64,000 nt of DNA from Carallia brachiata (lineage: Eukaryota; Streptophyta; Magnoliopsida; Malpighiales; Rhizophoraceae): assembly GCA_021464245.1 (NCBI GenBank), contig JADCRB010000066.1:1959548-2023547 (forward strand), written 5' to 3'. A model generated the notes under the pieces. It saw nothing but the letters and a program-made list of their open reading frames with translations. It had not been told where the DNA came from and did no database searches. The position numbers and the translations under genes are program-made. This document shows positions 22,800 to 36,835 of the stretch, piece by piece (positions within the stretch are counted from its first letter, which is position 1; each line of letters opens with the position of its first letter).

Positions 22800-23490
22800 A
22801 AGGTTTCTTCAGAACATGTGCCATTGCAATGCACGCCATCTACTTCTCTTTGTTATTCTTTTGATTATTGCTGAAGTGCAAAAATGATCATCATTTTATA
22901 ACTAAGCAGATACGATCAAAAAATCATGCACAGGCCTTTTATGGAACAAGCAAAGAGCATCAGCAACTATTTTTTGGAATAAATTAAACTCTCTCAATTC
23001 TAATTTTCTTTTGAAGAGCCATTGCTTCTTAGAAGCGATATTTAGTAGGTTTGTACGGAGGGATTTAAATTAGGAAGGAGATCTCTGGGAGCAAATTATG
23101 GGAGATGTTTGTTAAGAAGTTTCCCCATTTATTAGAACTGCAATTAGTGTTATTAATCAAAATAATTGATTTAACATAAGAAAGTAATAATTCTGAAAGT
23201 GGTAAATTTTGTCGGATAAGGAACTGATAAGATTGTTATTAAGTTTAATAAATTGCTTGTTAGGAAATTAGCTAGGATTAAGGGACCTGTTTTCTCTCTG
23301 TTCAATTTTACGTTAGCTTATATTGGTAATAAGAGATTCAAATTTAAATCATTAAATACAAGATTATATATCGTAACAGTCTTTTTACGTCAGATAACAT
23401 TAAATATGATACATTGGTACATGACTAACATTGACTAGTCAGCTAGAATTACGGGGAAGTTGAGATAAAATTTTTTCTCAACTTTCAACA
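22800..23490. other. spacer between AKR copy B and the copia fragment
   Basis: No gene recognised. Past the AKR 3' UTR the sequence is AT-rich with short meaningless frames. Confidence 0.35.
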
Positions 23491-23494
23491 AAAA

Positions 23495-24287
23495 TATGCA
23501 GGAAGAGATTCTCAAAAATTCAAAATGGAGAATTGTAAAAGTTCTGCCACACCTTTGCCACCAACTTGAAAGTGTCCAAATCAGATGGGAAAAGCATTAG
23601 CAGATGCAAGGATCTACAGAAGCTTGGTTGGTCCTCTTCTCTGCCTAACAGCAACTAGAACAGACTTGTTGTTCCCCGCAAGTCTGTTGTACTAGGTACA
23701 TGCAAATGCCAACTGATGTCCATCTTGGTCTAGCTAAAAGACTACTCAGACATTTGAGGGGCACAACCAGTCATGACATTTGGTATATGGCAGGAAATCA
23801 AGCTCAATTGCATGGGTTTACAGACTTAGATTGGGCAGGATGCAGTGATGATATAAAAAGCACATCAGGTTATTGTTTTTATCTGGGATCTGGAGTGATT
23901 GCTTGGAACTCTAGGAAGCAAGAAACAGTAGCACAATCCACAGCAGAAGCTGAGTACATTGCAGCTTCATCAGCCGTGAACCAAGCAATCTGGTTGAGAA
24001 AGATTATGGCTGATCTTGGAGAAGACATCTCTGAATCAACTGAAATTTATTGTGATAATAAGCCTACAGTTGCAATAGCCAAAAATCCTATCAGTCATGG
24101 GAGGACAGAGCATCTAAAAGTCAAGTATCATTTCATCAGGGAAGCTGAGCAAACTAGCCAAGTTAATTTGTCACATTGCAGCAGAGATGAACAGGTTGCA
24201 AATATCTTCACTAAGCCACTGCTAAGAAACAGGTTGAATGAATTCAGAGCCAAACTTGGAATCTCAAGCTTCAACTACAAGGAGGAG
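23495..24287 (+). mobile_element. Ty1/copia 3' end of pol (RT tail and RNase H), frameshifted
   Basis: From about 23495 different frames give ILKKFKMENC-like, SATPLP, ADARIYRSLVG and FPASLL segments of the copia RT tail, interrupted by at least three frame changes and a TAG. From 23700 a long open frame gives the RNase H domain: GFTDLDWAGCSDD, STSGYCFYLG, QSTAEAEYIAAS and IYCDNKPTVAIAKNP, with the D-E-D residues in place. The typical end NIFTKPLLRNRL follows. The 5' part of the element is absent. Confidence 0.9.
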
Positions 24288-24820
24288 TGTTACAAGGCTG
24301 GTGAAGTGGAGCTTGGAGATGAAAAGTAGCTTCTGGAACAGCAGAAGCATGTAGTGCAGCAGAACAGCAACAGTAGCTACAGCAGGAAGCAGCTGAAGCA
24401 AACCCCCCCCCCCCCACACCTGGCAGCTTGGAAGTAGCAGGACAAGTCAACAATTGCAGCTGCAAGTTGGAGAAGCTCCTTTCCAGCATGTGCAGCACCT
24501 TCAACACCAAGTAATCTGCAGCAATAAGAGGATGACAGCAGCTACCAAAATCAGCTGCAAGTGCCTCCCAAGAGGACCAAGCAAAAACTACAAATTGCAG
24601 CAACTTTATTGGAGAAATGAATGTATTCAAATGCCAAATATTCCTGCAACATCTTGACAGCTAAGTCGAGTATTTGTATGTCATATAGATTGACCATGAA
24701 ATGAATGAAAAAAAATCAGTTCCTATGGCTGCAAAATTTCTGTCCTTGTGTCCTTCCTTTTCCCTGTAACTAAAATTCACACAAGAAATTCATCAAACCT
24801 CTAAGCATCAACTTGTAACA
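24288..24820 (+). mobile_element. Ty1/copia 3' LTR
   Basis: A polypurine tract (AAGGAGGAG) precedes TGTTACAAG at 24288, and the repeat closes with CTTGTAACA at 24812-24820, a perfect 9-bp inverted end pair. The length is 533 bp. It includes a C-homopolymer near 24403-24416 and CAG-rich sequence. The RNase H reading frame runs into the LTR and stops at 24327-24329. No matching 5' LTR is in the window. Confidence 0.8.
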
Positions 24821-24959
24821 ATCTGAAACTAACACCACCTGAGTAAATTTCTTCTATTAATGGAAGGAACACTAAGAGACCAAAAAATGCACATTTATTG
24901 TGAGAGTATGGGAGAGAATAGGATGAAGAGAGAAGCCAGTTAGGTTGCGTCTGTTGGTC

Positions 24960-25050
24960 CAAAATTACCTAGGAGGCCGGTGGATTAGATAATAAAAAAC
25001 TCAGTGACTAACTAGTGTGATCATGAGCAAATCATTTTTACTCTTTTTTT
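24960..25050 (+). mobile_element. start of an LTR of the 18664 family, truncated
   Basis: CTGTTGGTCCAAAATTACCT and AATAATAAAAAACTCA resemble the first 70 bp of the insertion at 18664. Similarity fades by about 25050. Confidence 0.45.
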
Positions 25051-25329
25051 TTTTAATTTTTTGAAAATAAAATTTTTTAAAAATATGTAAGAAAAAAGTA
25101 TTGTATGTCATGTCGTCAGCTTCTGCTGACATGACGTTTAACTTGAATGACGTGACGTAAACTAAACTAATCATGTGTCAGATTTAATATTGACTAACGA
25201 AAAATAGAAAAAAATTTGACCTTAAGAATGTAAAGGATAGATTCTAACAAAAAAAAATTATAGGTAAAATTTTCAAAAAGACCGAAGATAGTAAGTGAAA
25301 TATGTAGGATTTCTAATTTAATTCATATT

Positions 25330-26715
25330 TTTTAAAACTAAAATACTAAATTAGTGCCTACATTTGGACTCTTATCTAACTATAGATAATATTTATTTTA
25401 GATAAAATTAATCCTCAATATTTTTACTATAAAATAATTTCATCTTTTAATTAAATAGCCGTTAATTATGATATAAGTGTATTTGCCATGTCTTCAAATT
25501 ACATTTAGTGGGATGACACATCATTAAAATTAAACTGACGTGGCGTCACTTTATTTAAAAAAATTATTAAAAATTTATGTTTCGTTATTATTAAAATAAA
25601 AAAAAAGTATAAAAAACCAAAAAAAAAAAAAAATTAATGACTCTCGCTCAACCCTTTCTCTTCATCTTTCGCCGTCGTTCTTCCCATTCTGTAAAATAAG
25701 TCCATTTTTTTTCCTTCATCCCATCTGTCGCAGCTAGCCATTAGGGACAAGAGTCTTGTCCCATTTTGAAAATAAATTTCTAAAGAATGCTGAGCACCTA
25801 CAAGAATAATGATAATCACAAGGTCCAACTCAGATTTGGGGAGGAATGAAACGATGTCGGTTTAATCCACATAATTACGGTCGAGCAATTGTTGTATATA
25901 TGGAGACCACTGTCGTCCAAACCATGGAACCTGCCAAGGTGGCTTAAGAAACAATGCCACCAAAATGAAATGAAATGTGGCCCAAAACTCAAATTAGCTT
26001 TTTTTCCATATAAATTGCTATTGTACATGTAAATTGGAGTGTTCAAAAAACACTTTCTCATATAGATTGCCAAATTGAAAGTTTTGAGAAAAGCATGCAC
26101 CCCAACACCCAATTCTGGGACCCTACTCGATACTCTTTATTTAAGCCACCAAGCAATAGGATATTAAAAGAAGTGATAAAAACTATTGATGAAATTTTTG
26201 GCTGTAGACGGTAACAGTGGCAAACAAGATCAGTATATAGGAACGGATGAAATGCAAAGAAACAATGTAGGGAATAGATTGATCAAAGGAGTAGTGTGCA
26301 GAGAGTAGACTAATATCAATCGCTTAAGAATGAGTGAGAAATCTAGAGGAAGAAGAGAGATTGAGAGAAACGATTAACTTTCAACAAGTAAGGTTGAGGG
26401 AGCTGTAAAAGAGAAAGAGAGGGGGGTGAGGGTACTCAAAGTATTCTAATTCTTTTTAATATTTATAAATATTAAAAAAATATAAAATTCTAATTATTTT
26501 TTAAATAAATAATAATGCCACATTAGCATAATTTTAATGATGCATTATCTTACTGACCGTGACTTTATGACGTGGTAAGTACACTTTAGCAAAATTAACT
26601 ACCATTTAATGAAAATGATAAAATTATTTTATAGTGAAAACATTAAAAGTAATTATACTAATTAACTAATAATTCAAACGTTAGGTACTAATTTAAGATT
26701 TTAACTTATTTTTTT
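25330..26715. mobile_element. element with long terminal inverted repeats of about 250 bp
   Basis: The left arm (about 25335-25585) and the inverse of the right arm (about 26460-26712) share ACTATAAAATAATTT.ATC, CTTAAATTAGT.CCTA-type ends and CATCATTAAAATTA. The interior (25600-26450) is about 0.85 kb, non-repetitive, with no coding I can name; its minus-strand ORFs (25634-26112) have no recognised domain. A related stretch lies at 48160-48360. It looks like a Mutator-type or fold-back element carrying foreign sequence. Confidence 0.55.
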
Positions 26716-27343
26716 AGTGAATACTAGCATTATACCTGTGCAAGGTTTATAATTTTTTTCTCAATAAATCTATTTGAAAATATGTTTGCTTTTACGTACA
26801 ATTAAATTTAAAAAGATATATAGGTAAATTAAACTTATTTTAGGGGAAAAAAAAGAAAGATTTGGGAATAATTTCTTTTTTTTCTATTATGCTCAATAGT
26901 TCTTTTCTTTGAAAAGAAACTGTAATTTCATTGATATGTGAATTTGAAAATTGAAAATAAAAAGGATGTACTCACGTACACAAAGAGTTGAAATTGAAAC
27001 TACAATTATTAAAAATTTATTAAATTCAAAAATTTAAAAATATCATAATTAAGTTTTTAAGAATCTAAGTACCAAAGACTGTTATATAAGTATATGAATA
27101 TTCTTCTGATTTCGTTATATATTTTATATATAGATAATTTATTTATAATTTTACAACATACAATGAGTGAAGTCAATTGAAATAAAAAAAAAATTGTATG
27201 ATATTAGATCATAAATAAATTTTACTCATTTAAAAAAAAAGTAAAATTAGCAACCACTTGTGTCTTACATGTTCTGTTTATTTGACTAACATGTGTTCGT
27301 TTTCGGTTGTTTTTTGTAATTTTTAAAAACCTTGTATGTAAAG

Positions 27344-27773
27344 CAATGTTGTCAAAACTAAACTGACTATTGACGGTAATTAAATCGATAGAACCCATGT
27401 TTATTAATAAATATGTATTTATAAAACTAATGAAAAAAACATTTATAAATGGTGATTATATATTAATTTTTTAGCTGTAATTATAAGATTGAAAGTTTTG
27501 ATATTATTTAGGACTAAATTGAATATTTTAAATAAAGTTTAGGGTTAAGTTATAATTTAAATAAATTTTGGGGCCAAATTTTATTTTCTAATTGTTGTTG
27601 GTCCTGTTTGGCGAATCCTATCAGTCCGATTTTTACCAATTTTAATCAGTTTTCACCGGGTTTGATAGGTTCTGAAACTGGTCAAAAACCGACCTTAAAC
27701 CAGATTAAAGACCTAACCAATCACCAATTGAACCAATTATACCGATCGATCTGATCTAATTTTTAAAACACTG
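27344..27773. mobile_element. hAT-type MITE
   Basis: Flanked by the perfect 8-bp repeat ATGTAAAG (27336-27343 and 27774-27781). The ends CAATGTTGTCAAAAC and, inverted, CAGTGTTTTAAAAATT fit the CA-G-TGTT..AAAA termini of hAT MITEs. It is 430 bp with subterminal ACCAATT/AACCGG-like stretches and no coding. Confidence 0.8.
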
Positions 27774-28029
27774 ATGTAAAGTCTAAATACGCCATAAAAT
27801 TAAAACGTCCAATATAAAATTTTCTTATTTGCACTTACACTTGTTTTGTATCATTTTTACCCTTTTTACAAACCGTGCAACTCCGGAGCTCAATACTAGC
27901 ATAACTAACTATATGCTAGAGTTATTTTTTGACAAAGTAAAGGAAAATACTATTTGCTATTTGTTAGGAAAAGTTTTTGTAATTATTCAGTTAATAAATT
28001 TTTTTTTTGATTATTTCACTGTTATCATA

Positions 28030-28614
28030 TCTATGTTTATATCTATATATAAGTATATAAAGTTGAAACTGAGAAAAAAATTTCAATCTTTCTCTCGCTG
28101 ACATATGGTGATTAATCGTAAATTCGTAAATTTAAAATAATATTAAAATATTTTATAATCATGAAGATTTTATCAAAATTAGAGTTAGAATTCACAATTA
28201 ATATAAATATAATTATAATCAAATAAGTGTTCTATTAATTTATATATTCCTACTTTAATTATAGTTAAATCTCTATAACTATAAATTTTATAATAAAATA
28301 AAATAATAAAAAAGAAAAAAAATTATTTCACGAATCCTCTTTCTTAGAAAAGAAAAAAGATTAAAAAAATCTTTCAAATTTACTTATAATTTTTTCCTCA
28401 AAAGAAAAAAAAATACTACTTCTAAATTTGTTTTCCTAAAAAGGAAAAAAGTCTCTTTTATTTTCTTAAATAAATTTTAAAAAATTCCTAAAAAATAATA
28501 ACCAAAATTTACAATTTTTCATTTTTTATTTTAAATAAAATAAATTAAAAATAATATTTTAAAAAAATATGGTTACATCTGCACATCGCACGGGTCTATT
28601 ACTAGTATAAGTAT
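28030..28614 (+). mobile_element. Helitron-like nonautonomous element, copy 1
   Basis: Starts near TCTATATATAAGTATATAAA and ends GCACATCGCACGGGTCTATT then ACTAGT. Plant Helitrons start with TC and end with a short hairpin plus CTRR (CTAG), inserting between A and T. The content is AT-rich and noncoding. Ends were assigned by eye. Confidence 0.45.
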
Positions 28615-29030
28615 TTAAAGTCGAATCTGAAAGAAAACTTCAATTTTTCTCTCTTTGTCACTTGACAACTTCTCATAAATTTACAAACTAAAAATATTAA
28701 AATATCTCATAATTACAAAAAAATATGTTAACCAAAAAAATATTAAGAAAATCTCTCAATAAATGAAAAATCTCTCAAATTTACCTATTTTTTCTTAAAA
28801 AGGAAAAAAAATAATTACATTAAAATTTTCTCAAATGAGAAGAAAATAAAAAAATTATTTCCAAATTTTTTGTTTTTAGAAAAGAACACAATGGTTTTAT
28901 TTTCTCAAAAAAATTTGAAAATTCATAAAACATAATGCTCAAAATTAGAATGTCTTTTTATTTTTTAAATAAAATAAAATAAATTTGTTAATAAATATAA
29001 TTAAATATGCTTATCACATGGGTCTAGTAC
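28606..29030 (+). mobile_element. Helitron-like nonautonomous element, copy 2 (head to tail with copy 1)
   Basis: Directly after copy 1 the sequence restarts with ATAAGTATTTAAAGTCGAAT and AAACTTCAATTTTTCTCTCT, which matches the start of copy 1, and ends GCTTATCACATGGGTCTAGT. The tandem arrangement of two tails is typical of Helitrons. Confidence 0.4.
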
Positions 29031-29340
29031 ATAAAATATAATGACGAAAGTATAGAAAATATTCATATACTTATATAACAGTTTCTAGTATTTGGAATAT
29101 CAAAAACTCAATTTTTAGATTTTTAAATTTTTAAATTTAACAAATTTTTAATAATTATAGTCTTTATTAGTATTCAAATAAAATTAAAATTTTAATAATT
29201 ATAATCTTTTTTAGTATTATATTCCTTTTTAATATTTTATTAAAATTAAAATTTTAATTTCAACATCAATTTCATTCAGTTTTTTTTTTTACATTATAAA
29301 TGTGCATCAATATCTTTTATTTTCATTATTTGTTTGAATC

Positions 29341-30079
29341 AAGGTTCTCAGAACCGAACCGGTCATTGAACCGAAAAGTTGAGAGGTTCAAGGTTCAACC
29401 GGTTCGACCGGTAAAACCGCTGTTAAACCGGTAAAACCGGTATTTAATATTAAATATATAAAAATTAAATTTTTTATATAACTTATATAATTATATAAAA
29501 TGTTATATTATATAAGAATGATAATAAATATTTAAAATAAAGTGTATTTTAAGAATTATATTAATATTTACATACATTAAAGATATTACAATTAGTATAT
29601 TTAATAAAATATAATTTATAAAAATTAATTTAAAAAATAATATTTATAAATAGTGATTAAATATTAATTTTTAAATTTTAAAGATTAAATTGAAAATTTT
29701 AATCAATTGAAGACTAAATTAGAATTTTTAGTTACAATTCTTTCATTTTGAACTCTTCCATCTAAACAAGGACAAAATTAATATGAAATACCCATAAAAT
29801 ATTAAAAATTAAAGTCATAACTAATTTGGATTTAAACTTTAAAATCAAATAAGCATTTAAAATTTCTTTAGGGTTTTTTTTTTTTTTTTAAATTCCAAAC
29901 CGGTCCAATCGGAAGAACCGGTACCGGTTCACCGGTTTCCGGTTGAACCGGCCGGTTCTCCGGTTCTCTGGCCGGTTCTCATCCAGAACGGTTTTTTGTG
30001 TGAACCGGACAGGACTAAGGACCGGTTCCCGATTTTTCCGGTTGAACCGGCCGATCCGGTCCGGTTCTTACACCCATGA
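29341..30079. mobile_element. hAT-type element rich in ACCGGTT
   Basis: Flanked by the perfect 8-bp repeat TTTGAATC (29333-29340 and 30080-30087). Both ends are packed with ACCGGTT/AACCGG words (29355-29445 and 29897-30068) around an AT-rich centre. The paralogous site in block 1 (about 13310-13320, TTACTTAAATCTAC) is empty. It is 739 bp with no transposase. The minus-strand ORF at 29929-30135 is only the repeat translated. Confidence 0.8.
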
Positions 30080-31610
30080 TTTGAATCCACAACTTTATCA
30101 ATATCTTCTTCTCTCATAAGTATGTCATATTTCACACAAAGTAATTACCCTTTTTTATTTTTTATTTATGTTGTATTCTTTAGCTTCATTAATAAGTATA
30201 TATGATAACTTTTGATTAATTAAAATTTTTAATTATTTGTTGCAGGCAATATTAAGCTTAAGGTAATGATTGTGAATAATCTTTTTTTAGGATCTCTTCA
30301 TAAATATTAGGTACAACAATCATTATTCTTTTGCTATCTTATTTTTTGATTGATGATTTGATTGCAGTGTACGTTGACGAAACTCCTTAACTCAACCTCC
30401 AAGATCTGCATTAAGTAAACAATAAAGGTGCCCAAGAAATAGCGCAGAGTGAGGACATTTTACTGAGAGTTGTTATCTCCTTACTGAAATAAGAATCGCA
30501 AAAAAAAATGAAAAAAAAAACTTACGTTTGTTTTTCCTCTTATATGCTGATAGCTTTGTTCACATTTTGTATGCGTAAAAAATAATTTTATAGTGATAAC
30601 TTTATTTTTAACTTTTATAATTAATTACATGTATTTTAATTTTTATTTAATAATTTTTTTGTTAATTATTAATTTATTGCTAGAATCCCTGATCCAATAT
30701 CTATCAAATATATATGTTTTGCTGGTCTATATACGTTATTATCTTTTTTGGACTTTCTCGATCAAACTTAGGTTGTGAATTGTATAATTGTTTGACTAAT
30801 AATTTATTTGTCTGCCTTTTTTTCAGTAATGCAGATTATGGGGCAAAGTAGGTGGCTGATAATATTGGCAATTCTCAAATTCCTTTTTACCTTTTTGTCT
30901 GGGAAAGGTAATGTATTGAACTTGCAAAGTAGTTTGAAAAACTTATTTCTCGATTGTTAAAACTAAGATTCCAATTTCAATTAATTTAGGATACAAATTT
31001 GTGTGCAATTCTTGGTACAATAAATTTGACTGTAAATTGTTGCATGAGGTATCTTATAGAATATAGATTATGTTCATCGTGTTGAGTTTACTAGAGAAGT
31101 AGGGAGGGAAGCTGGGAAGCCTAGCTGTGAGTTTTATTACTAAATAAAAAATGTATGGTCAACCTTTTTTTGGGTGCAAAAAAGAAAAAAGAAAAAGCTT
31201 TTGGGTATCTGATTTTGCATGGCTCATGATTGCTACTCTTTGACTAGCACCTATATTCGTTTTTGTTAAAATAGAAAAGATAAAATAAAACAATTTTCCA
31301 AATTTATATTTTTTCATAAAAAGAAAAATATTCTTAATTTAATTTTTTTCTACCTTTTACTTTTTTTATTAAAAAAACTCTCAAATTTTTATATTATATT
31401 ATATAATTTTATTTTACATATTATTTTTTTATTTTATAAAAATCATATTTTTATTAATTTATTGTATAATTTCTCTAAATATCAATATAATGATAATTAT
31501 TTAATAATTTTTTCCATGAACAATTAGCCAGCGGTGTTCAAAGGTAAATCAATGGTCTCTGCAAATTTCGGTTACCAATTCAATTGTACGGCGGTTAATC
31601 AAAAGTTGCA

Positions 31611-31660
31611 GGAGCAAACGTCATGCATTATGTCATCCACCAATGTTTTACCTCTTGACT
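31611..31660 (+). promoter_or_regulatory. distal conserved block upstream of AKR copy D
   Basis: GGAGCAAACGTCATGCATTA then TGTCATCCACCAAT; counterpart of 14978-15020. In copy D it is separated from the gene by the 0.5-kb MITE and now lies about 1.1 kb upstream. Confidence 0.4.
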
Positions 31661-31831
31661 TGTCAACAGCAGCGACTAGCAGCCTCCGCTACTAGATTTG
31701 TTTTTGGTCATAGCCTCCAGTACTAGGCTTTTTTTTTTGGTTCATAGCCTCCGGTGTTAGGTTAGGGACGGGAAAAACTTGGGGAGACTGGGTGAGAACG
31801 AAGAGGCAGCCAGGATGGGACAGGTCTATTG

Positions 31832-32325
31832 GGGATCAATATTTTTAATTTTAAAATTTTAAAATTTTTATATTTTAATTTTAAATTTTTTTGACATTTC
31901 ATTTAATGTTAAAATTTTTTGATTTCATACTACATCAGTTCTTTAAATTATAAAAAGTAATCAATCGATTAATAAATAAGTTTAACTTAATAAAATCATT
32001 TTAAAAAGATTAAATATATGAATTAAATATTTTTTTATCAACAAAATATGCACATTAAATATTTTTTTAATCAACAAATATACGAATTAAATAGGTAACA
32101 TGCATATTTTGATACAAAAGACATTCAATTCATATATTTAATCTTTTTTTAAATAATTTTTTGTAAAGTTAAAATCATTTTTTAATAAATTGATCACTTT
32201 TAGTAAACAGAGGGACTGATTTGGTAGAAAATTAAAAGGTTTAGGATTCAAATGAAATGTCAAAAAAGTTTAAAACTCAAATAAAAAAAAACTTAAAAGT
32301 TTAGCACTAAAAATATTAATATCCG
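31832..32325. mobile_element. palindromic MITE upstream of AKR copy D
   Basis: The ends GGATCAATATTTTTAATTTT and, inverted, GGATATTAATATTTTTAGTG bound AT-rich inverted halves sharing TTTTTTGACATTTCATTT and TGATCACTTTTAGTAA-type words. It is absent from the same place in block 1 and similar to the element at 11480-11951. Confidence 0.65.
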
Positions 32326-32582
32326 AATCTCTTGGAGCTTTCGTCCACCTTTTGTTTTAAAAGAAAAATTATAAAAAATATATATGGTACATAAGCAATT
32401 AAGTTATAATTTGTAACAAGAGATAAAAAAAAAGCCACTAGATAACTACTTTTAAAATAAATAGCTGTTTTTAAAAAACATTAAATTATTATTATTAAAT
32501 AATATGACAAAAAAAATATTATCATAGAATAATTATAAAAAAATTATTCTTTTACTTTTCCAAAACAAGAAAATAAAGTTTA

Positions 32583-32710
32583 ACCAGCACACGTCATGGC
32601 TTATCTCATGACAAACCAAACCTAGTACTAGTAGTGAAAATGAATTATAGAAACCGAACCAGCCCTTTGTTCTGTTGTACTTGTTAGGTGGATATCTACT
32701 TATTTATAGT
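32583..32710 (+). promoter_or_regulatory. probable proximal promoter of AKR copy D
   Basis: CCAGCACACGTCATGGCTTA at 32584 repeats the ACGT-core block. TATTTATAG at 32701-32709 lies about 50 bp before the start codon and could be the TATA box. Copy B has GTTATAATAG at the matching place. No transcript data are available here. Confidence 0.4.
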
Positions 32711-32758
32711 GGAAATCAAGAGTTTAATCAAAAGAAGAAGAAAACTTGGGAAAACAAG

Positions 32759-36293
<3,535 letters not shown>

Positions 36294-36799
36294 AAGTGAG
36301 AGCTCTGTAAATGTGTTCCGCAGCTTCGACAGTAGGTTGGAGAATAATTGTTCTGCGAGATGTAATAATTATAAGGTTTCTATTTTGATTCAATAATTAT
36401 AAGGTTCCTTCCAAGTGAACTTGTATGTGAGGGTGGGTGCCACCTGCCTCAGAAACTATTGTGGAGATACGAGTTCCACTACTAGGACACAGCTTTTGAT
36501 TGTTTTTTGGTTGAGTGGCGTCATTATGATGTCATCTATAATAAAATAACATTATTTTTTTGAAAAATTTAAATTTTTTAAACAAAAATTAAAACAATGT
36601 GTAACAATTAAAATTAAATGTTTAAATAATCTGAATATAATATGCAAAAAAATGTGAGAAAAATGCAAATAAGATAATACTTGGGAGTTTTACAATTTGA
36701 TTGGTCCTTGTGCACATTTCCTACGTCCACATTTTGTTAATTGTAATGTGCATTACATAATATTTTTTAAAAAAAATTTAAAAATATTTTTTATTCACA

Positions 36800-36804
<5 letters not shown>

Positions 36805-36831
<27 letters not shown>
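36805..36831. repeat. (TA)n microsatellite
   Basis: An uninterrupted TA dinucleotide run of about 27 bp. Confidence 0.9.

Positions 36832-36835
<4 letters not shown>

Noticed and set aside
25105..25138. Short hairpin GTCAGC..GCTGAC as a terminator or attachment site
   Set aside because: Perfect stem of only six bases plus a bulge, and the context is a plant repeat; no such function applies.
25634..26112. Minus-strand ORFs inside the long inverted-repeat element
   Set aside because: No recognisable domain, and frames are short with no splice partners.
29929..30135. Gly/Thr-rich minus-strand ORF
   Set aside because: Translation of the ACCGGTT-rich end of the hAT element.
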